From: Pseudomonadota bacterium
GTDB taxonomy: Bacteria; Pseudomonadota; Alphaproteobacteria; Rhizobiales; Xanthobacteraceae
Reading direction: 5' to 3'
DNA: 13,653 nucleotides
Assembly: GCA_023432885.1 (NCBI GenBank)
Contig: JAEZEU010000456.1
Coordinates: forward strand, 1-13,653
A program made the position numbers and the translations under genes. Positions within the stretch are counted from its first letter, which is position 1, and every line of letters starts with the position of its first letter. The notes beneath the pieces were generated by a model. That model was not told the origin of the DNA. It saw only the letters and a list, made by a program, of their open reading frames with translations, and did not search any database. Below, in pieces: positions 1-6,432 of this stretch.

Positions 1-321
1 CCGACACGACCAGGATCGCGCCGTCCATCTGGGCGGCACCGGTGATCATGTTCTTCACATAGTCGGCGTGGCCGGGGCAGTCGACGTGGGCGTAGTGACG
101 GTTTGCCGTCTCGTACTCGACGTGCGAGGTCGAAATGGTGATGCCGCGCGCCTTCTCTTCCGGGGCCTTGTCGATCTGGTCATAGGCCGTGAACGACGCA
201 CCGCCGGTCTCAGCGAGCACCTTGGTGATCGCCGCGGTCAGCGACGTCTTGCCGTGTCGACGTGACCGATGGTGCCGATGTTGCAGTGCGGCTTGCTACG
301 GTTGAATTTCTCTTTGGCCAT
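1..321 (-). CDS. tuf: Elongation factor Tu, N-terminal part, with an apparent 1-base frameshift; cut by window edge
   Basis: EF-Tu is the GTPase that delivers aminoacyl-tRNA to the ribosomal A site in the cytoplasm. The start at 321 gives MAKEKFNRSKPHCNIGTIG and has a GGAGAG ribosome binding site four bases upstream. The first 22 codons read to GHVD. The frame then breaks: the plus strand has gccgtgtcgacgtg where the P-loop codons for HGKT require gccgtggtcgacgtg, so one G is missing near 256. Restoring it gives an unbroken EF-Tu sequence to the window edge: HGKTSLTAAITKVLAETGG, the switch I region with RGITIS, the G3 motif DCPGHADY and then MITGAAQMDGAILVVS. It lies 41 bp after fusA, the usual last str position. 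As written, the product would be a short nonsense peptide lacking GTP binding. Because the rest of the frame is perfectly conserved, a sequencing error or a very recent mutation is more likely than an old pseudogene. Confidence 0.93.
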
Positions 322-362
322 GGATCTCTCCGTTCAGATACCTAGAGTTTGTTGATCGCCTA

Positions 363-2438
363 TTACGCGAACTTCTTTTGAACTTCCGCCGAAACGTTGG
401 CCGGCAGTTCAGCGTAATGGTCGAATTGCATGGTGAAGGTGGCACGGCCCTGAGACATGGACCGCAACGTGTTGACGTAACCAAACATGTTCATCAGCGG
501 AACCATCGCGTTGATCACGTTGGCATTGCCGCGCATGTCCTGGCCCTGGATCTGGCCGCGCCGCGAGTTCAGATCGCCGATGACCGAACCGGTGTAGTCT
601 TCCGGGGTCACCACTTCGACCTTCATGATCGGCTCGAGCAGAACCGGCTTGGCCTTCTGCATGGCTTCACGCAGCGCCGCGCGCGAAGCGATTTCGAAGG
701 CGAGCGCCGACGAGTCGACGTCATGGTAGTTGCCGTCCACCAGGCGGACCTTGAGGTCGACCACCGGGAAGCCGGCGAGAATGCCCGAGTTCAGAACCGA
801 CTCGAGGCCCTTCTCGACGCCCGGGATGAATTCCTTCGGCACCGCGCCGCCAACGATCTCGTTCTCGAACGCGAACGGCGTGCCCGGCTCGGTCGGTTCG
901 GCGACGATCTTGACGCGCGCGAACTGGCCGGAACCGCCGGTCTGCTTCTTGTGGGTGTAATCCACTTCGGCCGGCCGGGTGATCTTCTCGCGGAACGCCA
1001 CCTGCGGCGCGCCGATATTGGCATCGACCTTGTAGGTGCGCTTCAGGATGTCGACCTTGATGTCGAGATGCAGTTCGCCCATGCCCTTGAGGATGGTCTG
1101 GCCGCTTTCGGTGTCTGTCGACACGCGGAACGACGGGTCTTCCGCCGCCAACTTGGCGAGCGCGACGCCGAGCTTTTCCTGGTCGGCCTTCGACTTCGGC
1201 TCGATCGCGATTTCGATGACCGGCTCGGGGAATTCCATCTTCTCGAGGATGACCGGCGACTTGGGATCGCGCAGCGTGTCGCCGGTGCGGGTCTCCTTCA
1301 GGCCAGCCAGCGCGACGATGTCGCCGGCATAGGCTTCCTTGATGTCTTCACGATTGTTGGCGTGCATCAGCAACATGCGGCCGATGCGCTCCTTGCGCTC
1401 CTTCGTCGAGTTCACGACGCCGGTGCCCGACTGGAGAACACCCGAATAGATGCGCGCGAAGGTGATGGTGCCAACGAAGGGGTCGTCCATGATCTTGAAC
1501 GCCAGCAGCGACATCGGTTCGCTGTCGTCCGACTTGCGCAGGACTTCTTCGCCGTTGTCCGGGTTGACACCCTTGATCGCCGGCACGTCGACCGGCGACG
1601 GCAGGTAGTCCACGACTGCGTCAAGCAGAGGCTGCACGCCCTTGTTCTTGAACGACGAGCCGCACAGCACCGGGAAGAACTTTCCTTCCACCACGGCCTT
1701 GCGGATCAGCCTCTTCAGCGTCGCCTCGTCGGGCTCTTTACCATCGAGGAAGGCGGTGAGCGCGTCGTCGTCGAGCTCGACAGCAGCCTCGACCATCTTC
1801 TCGCGGTATTCCTTGGCCTGATCGACCAGATCGGCCGGAATTTCCTCGACGTCATACATCGAGCCGAGAGCATCGCTGTTATAGACCAGCGCCTTCATGC
1901 GAACGAGGTCGATCACGCCCTTCAGGTTCGCCTCGGAGCCGATCGGCAACTGGATCGCGACCGGCTTGGCGCCGAGACGGTCGACGATGTCCTTCAGGCA
2001 CTTGAAGAAGTCGGCGCCGATCTTGTCCATCTTGTTGCAGAAGACGATACGCGGAACCTTGTACTTGTCGCCTTGACGCCACACGGTCTCGGTCTGCGGC
2101 TCGACGCCCTGGTTCGAGTCGAGCACGCATACGGCGCCGTCGAGCACGCGCAGCGAACGCTCGACTTCGATGGTGAAGTCGACGTGGCCGGGGGTGTCGA
2201 TGATGTTCAGGCGCTTGCCGTTCCAGAACGCGGTGGTGGCTGCGGAGGTGATGGTGATGCCACGCTCCTGCTCCTGCTCCATCCAGTCCATCGTCGCAGC
2301 ACCTTCGTGCACCTCGCCGAGCTTGTGGCTCTTGCCGGTGTAAAACAGAATGCGCTCGGAGGTCGTGGTCTTGCCGGCGTCGATATGCGCCATGATACCG
2401 AAGTTACGGTAGTCCTCGATGGCATGTTGGCGGGGCAT
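363..2438 (-). CDS. fusA: Elongation factor G
   Basis: EF-G is the 691-residue translocation GTPase. It moves tRNAs and mRNA through the ribosome and, with ribosome recycling factor, splits ribosomes after termination. The G domain is complete: AHIDAGKTT (P-loop, residues 17-25), RGITI (59-63), DTPGH (81-85) and NKMD (135-138). Domains II to V follow, including the domain III stretch with GMGELHLDI and the domain IV stretch with GSGQFARVKI, and the length is normal for the family. The start at 2438 gives MPRQHAIEDYRNFGIMAHID and has an AAGGGAA ribosome binding site about seven bases upstream. It lies 30 bp after rpsG and 41 bp before tuf, so co-transcription with the str operon is expected. 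No oddity is seen in the gene. A 691-codon open frame antisense to it is a codon-bias shadow. Confidence 0.99.
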   Translation of the reverse strand: MPRQHAIEDYRNFGIMAHIDAGKTTTSERILFYTGKSHKLGEVHEGAATMDWMEQEQERGITITSAATTAFWNGKRLNIIDTPGHVDFTIEVERSLRVLDGAVCVLDSNQGVEPQTETVWRQGDKYKVPRIVFCNKMDKIGADFFKCLKDIVDRLGAKPVAIQLPIGSEANLKGVIDLVRMKALVYNSDALGSMYDVEEIPADLVDQAKEYREKMVEAAVELDDDALTAFLDGKEPDEATLKRLIRKAVVEGKFFPVLCGSSFKNKGVQPLLDAVVDYLPSPVDVPAIKGVNPDNGEEVLRKSDDSEPMSLLAFKIMDDPFVGTITFARIYSGVLQSGTGVVNSTKERKERIGRMLLMHANNREDIKEAYAGDIVALAGLKETRTGDTLRDPKSPVILEKMEFPEPVIEIAIEPKSKADQEKLGVALAKLAAEDPSFRVSTDTESGQTILKGMGELHLDIKVDILKRTYKVDANIGAPQVAFREKITRPAEVDYTHKKQTGGSGQFARVKIVAEPTEPGTPFAFENEIVGGAVPKEFIPGVEKGLESVLNSGILAGFPVVDLKVRLVDGNYHDVDSSALAFEIASRAALREAMQKAKPVLLEPIMKVEVVTPEDYTGSVIGDLNSRRGQIQGQDMRGNANVINAMVPLMNMFGYVNTLRSMSQGRATFTMQFDHYAELPANVSAEVQKKFA

Positions 2439-2468
2439 GGTCTGTTCCCTTGATTCCTGATTTCGCCG

Positions 2469-2939
2469 TTACCAGCGATAGTGCGAGAAGGCACGGTTGG
2501 CTTCCGCCATCCGGTGCACGTCTTCGCGCTTCTTGACCGCATTCCCCCGGTTGTTCGACGCGTCGAGCAGCTCGGCCGAGAGCCGCTCCGTCATCGTCTT
2601 TTCGTTGCGCTCGCGCGCGGCAGCGATCAGCCAGCGGATGCCGAGCGCCTGGCGGCGCACCGCACGGACTTCCACCGGCACCTGATAGGTGGCGCCGCCG
2701 ACTCTGCGCGAGCGGACCTCGATGGTCGGCATCACGTTCTCGAGCGCCTGCTCGAACACGCCGAGCGGATTCTGCTTGGTCTTGGTCTCGATCATGCCGA
2801 GCGCGCCGTAGACGATGCTTTCGGCGACCGACTTCTTCCCGGCATACATCACCGAGTTCATGAACTTCGTAATGACGATGTTCCCGAACTTCGGGTCCGG
2901 AAGAACTTCACGCTTTTCGGCAGAATGGCGACGCGACAT
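2469..2939 (-). CDS. rpsG: 30S ribosomal protein S7
   Basis: S7 is a primary 16S rRNA-binding protein that nucleates assembly of the 30S head and lines the E site. The 156-residue product begins MSRRHSAEKREVLPDPKFGN and contains the conserved KFMNSVMYAGKKS, the stretch with GGATYQVPVEVR, and RQALGIRWLI. It ends in HRMAEANRAFSHYRW, as expected for bacterial S7. It starts 15 bp after the rpsL stop, with a GGGAA ribosome binding site whose surrounding GGGAACAGA also precedes fusA. In Escherichia coli, S7 represses the str operon by binding an rpsL-rpsG spacer of roughly 100 nt. Here the spacer is too short for that structure, so that feedback must be absent or act elsewhere. Confidence 0.99.
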   Translation of the reverse strand: MSRRHSAEKREVLPDPKFGNIVITKFMNSVMYAGKKSVAESIVYGALGMIETKTKQNPLGVFEQALENVMPTIEVRSRRVGGATYQVPVEVRAVRRQALGIRWLIAAARERNEKTMTERLSAELLDASNNRGNAVKKREDVHRMAEANRAFSHYRW

Positions 2940-2954
2940 CTGTTCTGTTCCCGC

Positions 2955-3326
2955 TTACTTCGGACGCTTGGCGCCGTACTTCGAACGGCGCTGCTTACGG
3001 TTCTTGACGCCCTGGGTATCCAGCACGCCGCGGAGGATGTGGTAGCGCACGCCGGGCAGGTCCTTGACGCGGCCGCCGCGGATCATCACCACCGAGTGCT
3101 CCTGCAGGTTATGGCCCTCGCCGGGGATATAGCCGATCACCTCGAAGCCGTTGGTCAGGCGCACCTTGGCAACCTTGCGAAGCGCCGAGTTCGGCTTCTT
3201 CGGGGTCGTGGTGTAGACGCGCGTGCAAACACCGCGCTTCTGCGGCGACTGTTGCAGCGCCGGCACCTTCTTGCGCGACTTCTGTACTTCGCGCGGCTTT
3301 GCGATCAGCTGGTTGATCGTCGGCAT
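2955..3326 (-). CDS. rpsL: 30S ribosomal protein S12
   Basis: S12 sits at the decoding centre of the 30S subunit and controls translational accuracy. The 123-residue protein starts MPTINQLIAKPREVQKSRKK and carries TTTPKKPNSALRK and GGRVKDLPGVRYH. Lys43 and Lys88, classic positions of streptomycin-resistance changes, are both wild type, so the S12 sequence predicts no such resistance. Asp89, the residue that RimO methylthiolates in many bacteria, is present. A GAAGG ribosome binding site lies four bases before the start, and a 7-bp hairpin lies about 29 bases upstream. It is the first gene of the str transcription unit, with 624 bp of gene-free DNA on its 5' side and rpsG 15 bp downstream. Confidence 0.99.
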   Translation of the reverse strand: MPTINQLIAKPREVQKSRKKVPALQQSPQKRGVCTRVYTTTPKKPNSALRKVAKVRLTNGFEVIGYIPGEGHNLQEHSVVMIRGGRVKDLPGVRYHILRGVLDTQGVKNRKQRRSKYGAKRPK

Positions 3327-3354
3327 GTAGCCTTCACCCTTTTTTCTTTCGCCC

Positions 3355-3373
3355 GCAGCCGATCACCGGCTGC
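3355..3373 (-). promoter_or_regulatory. Leader hairpin just upstream of the rpsL ribosome binding site
   Basis: On the minus strand GCAGCCG, a 5-base loop and CGGCTGC form a perfect GC-rich 7-bp stem. It ends about 20 bases before the GAAGG of rpsL. A purine-rich GAAAGAAAAAAGGG linker follows it rather than a U-run, so it does not look like an intrinsic terminator. It could insulate or modulate the rpsL initiation region or stabilise the mRNA 5' part. The structure is seen in the sequence; any function is inference. Confidence 0.4.
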
Positions 3374-3562
3374 GCAAATTCTCGCTCGGGACTAGCCGCC
3401 CTGTCCGGCCGCCTTGCGTGAAAACCGTTCGCGCAAAACGAAAGCGCGCCAACCACTCATTCCCTGAGCGGAAAGCGCTTCGACGCCACAGAGGACCGCG
3501 GATCAAGACGGATCAGCTCTCGCTGGCTCGTCCGGCACCGAGGTCATGCATCCGAAATCGAT

Positions 3563-3590
3563 CTCAAGAGAACTTGCTCAAGAGAACAAA
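3563..3590. repeat. Two tandem copies of an 11-bp repeat in the rpsL leader
   Basis: CTCAAGAGAAC occurs at 3563-3573 and again at 3577-3587, giving two 14-bp units in tandem. On the transcribed minus strand it reads GTTCTCTTGAG twice. It lies about 240 bases upstream of rpsL, inside the presumed leader. It may be a protein-binding direct repeat or a simple duplication; nothing in the sequence decides between them. Confidence 0.6.
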
Positions 3591-3734
3591 AATCGCACTG
3601 GCATTGCCTAGCTATGATCGACAGCGTTTGAGCGGCATTCGTCGAGGTTGGTGCCCGCACCGGCAGAAAAAACCGGTTTGGGTGATCCGTTCCGACGCTG
3701 GCGTTGCTCACCGCCTGTCGTTAAGTGGGCGCCT

Positions 3735-3762
3735 TGTATAAGCCCGACACGGTCAAGTCAAG
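3735..3762 (-). promoter_or_regulatory. Candidate promoter of the str operon
   Basis: Read on the minus strand, the sequence is CTTGACTTGACC, then GTGTCGGGCT, then TATACA. CTTGAC (3757-3762) followed 16 bases later by TATACA (3735-3740) resembles the alphaproteobacterial housekeeping pattern CTTGAC-N16-18-CTATAT. Measured from the TTGACT hexamer, the spacer to TATACA is a short 15 bases. The doubled TTGAC leaves the exact -35 uncertain. Transcription from here would give rpsL a leader of about 400 nt. It is the best sigma-70-like site I found in the interval. Confidence 0.45.
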
Positions 3763-3950
3763 GCGAAACGGAGGCTCGGAAGCGCCTCTGGCGCCTCCAA
3801 AATCTGGGGTTGCCGAGGCCTTGTTGCAAGCTCTGCGGGCGCAACAAAAAGCAAGCGGGGCCGGCCTTCGCAGGCATCATCTGTCCCGGCTGCAGCCGCA
3901 GGCGCCCTGCCAGCCAAACTCAGTGCTCCGGCTGAGGTATTTTAATACTT

Positions 3951-5072
3951 TCAAGCAGCCCTCTTAGGTTTACCTGAAGGCGCAGCGCGGTCCCACAGCT
4001 TGTCACGTAGGTCGCGCAGACGATGATATCCGGCCAGCCTAAGGGCTTCGATTCGGTAGCCGATCGACCTTCGGGGGCCGATATCGACCAGCACATCCGC
4101 CATGGCCCGGCGTCCCGACCATAGCTGACCCATAAAGCTCGATTCGGTCGCGCAGGAATTGATGGCCTTGATGTCGGGCCCCGCCAGCAGCGCGTCGGTA
4201 ATCTTGTCGACTAGCAGCGCCCCCGGCGAGTACCGGCCGTAGCCGGCATCGAATGCCGTTTTCCAGGTGTAGGCCGTGCCGGCGCAATACATCAGCACCT
4301 GCGCCGCAACGACCTCCCCGTTCACGCGCAGCTGCGCGACCGAAGCGGCCTGCCGTTCGCCGAGGTCCTGGATCAGGCGGCGTACGAAGGCGGCGTCCGA
4401 ATCCTGGGAGAGCAAGGCCGTGCCTCGCTCGCCCTTCCACGATGCCTTTTCCAGCGCAAGAAAGCCTTCGAACGCCTGCTGCACCCCGGCCGGCGTTCTG
4501 TCGTTGACGATCTCGACGGTCCCAAGCGCGGAAAGCCGATTCCAGTCCTGCCGCAGCTTCTTGCGGGTGGAGCCCGTCCGCTTCACGCCGGATTCGCGGG
4601 TGACGTAGGGCCGCGAGTGTCTCGACAGGACAAGGGGTTCGGCGCCGCGCCTGGCGAGCGACATCAGCATGGCGGCGAACACCGGACCTTCCGCATCCAG
4701 TGACGGGAGATTGAGGATCTTGGGCATCGCGCTGCGCTCGATCGCCGAGAAGAACGCCGCAATCACGGCTTCGGCATAGGCTGGATCGACAACCGGGCTC
4801 GATACAAAAGCGTAGCTGAACGGCAAGGCATCGAGGACGACGGGCCAGAGCGGCGCAAACTGGCGTAGCCGCAGCGCCCAGAGCCCGACAAGCTTCCGCC
4901 CGCCTCCACCCTCCTCCCAGGCCAGCAGCACCCGGATTGCGGCAAACCGCATCGCGACGGCCGCCAGTAGCGCGGCCGGGTTCATGAACACGTTCGGCTC
5001 GGCGCGCGCGACCAGATCGTCCCAATCCGGGCCGAGCTCGGGCCTTGGTGAATCAATCGTTACTGTAATCAT
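3951..5072 (-). CDS. GNAT-fold acyltransferase-like protein, CelD/BioF2 type
   Basis: This is a 373-residue protein of the CelD/BcsL-like group (COG5653, BioF2-like acetyltransferase domain), cytosolic and without signal peptide or membrane segment. An N-terminal half of roughly residues 1-150 precedes a GNAT-like core at about 165-325. The core holds GSTRKKLRQDWNRL (167-180), FLALEKASWKGERG (204-217), VVAAQVLMY and YSPGALLVDK (281-290), the pattern typical of this family. Members are linked to polysaccharide, lipid or peptidoglycan-type modification, but the acceptor here is unknown. The start at 5072 is chosen because the next in-frame ATG, at 5225, would run through the divergent spacer and overlap the opposite gene's start codon; no strong ribosome binding site supports either. 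It is divergent from the FAD monooxygenase gene across 151 bp. It is last in its orientation before the str promoter region. Confidence 0.85.
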   Translation of the reverse strand: MITVTIDSPRPELGPDWDDLVARAEPNVFMNPAALLAAVAMRFAAIRVLLAWEEGGGGRKLVGLWALRLRQFAPLWPVVLDALPFSYAFVSSPVVDPAYAEAVIAAFFSAIERSAMPKILNLPSLDAEGPVFAAMLMSLARRGAEPLVLSRHSRPYVTRESGVKRTGSTRKKLRQDWNRLSALGTVEIVNDRTPAGVQQAFEGFLALEKASWKGERGTALLSQDSDAAFVRRLIQDLGERQAASVAQLRVNGEVVAAQVLMYCAGTAYTWKTAFDAGYGRYSPGALLVDKITDALLAGPDIKAINSCATESSFMGQLWSGRRAMADVLVDIGPRRSIGYRIEALRLAGYHRLRDLRDKLWDRAAPSGKPKRAA

Positions 5073-5223
5073 CGAAGCCCAAAAGCAGCGCCCTGCGGCG
5101 ATCTTGCCCCTCCCCCATTGTTTTTCGGTTAAGCGGGCGATGCGGCCGGCTATTGCGAGGTCATGTTCAGGCTTTCTTTGCGTTTCCGGGCGCAAGGATG
5201 GAGCTGACGGGACCTGGCAAACC

Positions 5224-6423
5224 ATGCGCTACACGGATGTTGCGATCGTCGGTGGCGGCCTTGCCGGCTCAACGGCAGCCGCGATGCTGGGCCGCGCTGG
5301 AATTCCCTCTGTCCTGATCGATCCCCACGTGACCTATCCGCCGGAGTTGCGCTGTGAAAAGCTCGGCGGCAATCAGCTCACCTTATTGGGCAAGACAGGC
5401 CTTGCGGACCCGACGTTGCGAGCAACGACGCTCGACGGCGAAATCTGGGAAGCCCGTTTTGGCTATGTCGTCACCAAGAAGCCGAGCGACCAGCACGGCA
5501 TCATGTACGACACGCTCGTCAACACCATGCGCGGCCAGATCCCGCCGGACGTGCCGCGGATCCATGCCAAGGCGGTGGGCATATCGAACAGCGCCGAGCG
5601 CCAGAAGCTCACATTGTCCAACGAAGAGGAAATCTCGGCGCGGCTGGTCATCGTGGCGAACGGGCTCAATGTCGGCCTTCGCCACATGCTCGGGATCAGG
5701 CGGCGAGTCATCAGCCCATGCCATTCCGTCACGCTCGGCTTCGACGTCGAGCCGGTTGGACGGCCCGCATTTGAATTTCCAGCCCTGACCTACTGGCCGG
5801 GCCGAACGAGCTCCCGGATGGCCTACCTTTCGATCTTTCCGATTGGAAACGGCATGCGCGCCAATCTCATGGTGTATCGGGACATGGACGATGCGTGGCT
5901 ACCGGCTTTCCGCAGCGCTCCGGAGCGGATGATGTGCGAGACGATGCCGCGCCTGAAGCGCCTCATCGGCGAGTTCAGGGTAAGCGGGCAGGCAAGAGTC
6001 CGCCCCGCCGACCTCTGCGTCAATGACAATTATCTGCAGCCGGGAATCGTGCTGGCAGGCGACGCCTTTTCCACGTCGTGCCCCGCCGCAGGGACCGGCA
6101 CCACAAAAGTGTTCAATGACATTCAGCTGTTGTGCAACACTTACATTCCGCGCTGGCTGGCCAGTGACCGCATGGATGCGGAGAAGATCGCTGCCTTCTA
6201 CCAGGATCCCGAGAAAATCGCGTGCGAGCAAGCGTGCCTGAAGAAGGCATACGACCTGCGCTCGCTCTCCCTCGACAATGGCCTGTCATGGCGGGCACAG
6301 CGCTGGGGACGGTTTGCGGTGAGGCTGTCAGACGGCCTCTCGCGGTCGCTCCGGAAGCAATTTTCGAAGAAGGTGGTCAGCCGTTCGCCACCCGGCTATC
6401 CGAAGCAGGGCCGGGTCGCCTGA
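5224..6423 (+). CDS. FAD-dependent monooxygenase/oxidoreductase, UbiH/PHBH-like
   Basis: This 399-residue flavoprotein is the only plus-strand gene. The N-terminus MRYTDVAIVGGGLAG contains the GxGxxG dinucleotide-binding loop (10-15), with an acidic residue (Asp33) at the end of the second strand. CEKLGG (44-49) follows, then LVIVANG (141-147), where the family's second ATG-like motif lies. The FAD-ribityl motif is GDAFSTSCPAAGTGTTK (279-295). This order is typical of group A flavoprotein hydroxylases and the related geranylgeranyl-reductase-like proteins; the substrate cannot be read. The frame is open upstream to 4984, but the product homologous to the family begins at 5224, and an upstream start would overlap the divergent gene. 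The stop lies 9 bp from that of the convergent ABC exporter. The C-terminal tail (about 360-399) is basic. Confidence 0.9.
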   Translation: MRYTDVAIVGGGLAGSTAAAMLGRAGIPSVLIDPHVTYPPELRCEKLGGNQLTLLGKTGLADPTLRATTLDGEIWEARFGYVVTKKPSDQHGIMYDTLVNTMRGQIPPDVPRIHAKAVGISNSAERQKLTLSNEEEISARLVIVANGLNVGLRHMLGIRRRVISPCHSVTLGFDVEPVGRPAFEFPALTYWPGRTSSRMAYLSIFPIGNGMRANLMVYRDMDDAWLPAFRSAPERMMCETMPRLKRLIGEFRVSGQARVRPADLCVNDNYLQPGIVLAGDAFSTSCPAAGTGTTKVFNDIQLLCNTYIPRWLASDRMDAEKIAAFYQDPEKIACEQACLKKAYDLRSLSLDNGLSWRAQRWGRFAVRLSDGLSRSLRKQFSKKVVSRSPPGYPKQGRVA

Positions 6424-6432
6424 CCGCGCGGC

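Larger units (their letters stand above)
3327..3950. other. Gene-free interval upstream of the str operon
   Basis: These 624 bp separate rpsL from the acyltransferase gene; both are read leftward. I find no convincing gene. Short plus-strand frames here begin without ribosome binding sites, resemble no protein I know and overlap the minus-strand promoter. Besides the candidate promoter, direct repeat and leader hairpin listed separately, two inverted repeats lie on the far side of the promoter. GGAGGC/GCCTCC is at 3770-3775 and 3793-3798, and TTGTTGC/GCAACAA is at 3821-3827 and 3841-3847. A weak 5-bp hairpin with an 8-base loop (CTCAG/CTGAG, 3919-3936) just after the acyltransferase stop lacks a proper U-tract. 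It is at best a poor terminator. Most of the interval is probably the rpsL leader. Confidence 0.6.

Noticed and set aside
378..2453. Long plus-strand open frame antisense to fusA (691 codons)
   Set aside because: It mirrors the fusA frame in high-GC DNA, has no recognisable domain, and fusA is certain on the other strand.
3418..3741. 107-codon plus-strand frame in the rpsL leader
   Set aside because: Basic, low-information translation without a start signal, lying in presumed untranslated leader.
3648..3935. Small plus-strand frame with CKLCG and CPGC cysteine pairs, suggesting a zinc ribbon
   Set aside because: No ribosome binding site, no family resemblance, and it overlaps the candidate str promoter; the cysteine pairs look like chance.
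3919..3936. Possible terminator after the acyltransferase gene
   Set aside because: Only a 5-bp stem with an 8-base loop and no U-tract beyond TTT.
4984..5223. Upstream extension of the monooxygenase frame to an ATG at 4984
   Set aside because: The extension overlaps the acyltransferase coding region and adds 80 residues before the FAD-binding N-terminus, which normally starts such proteins.
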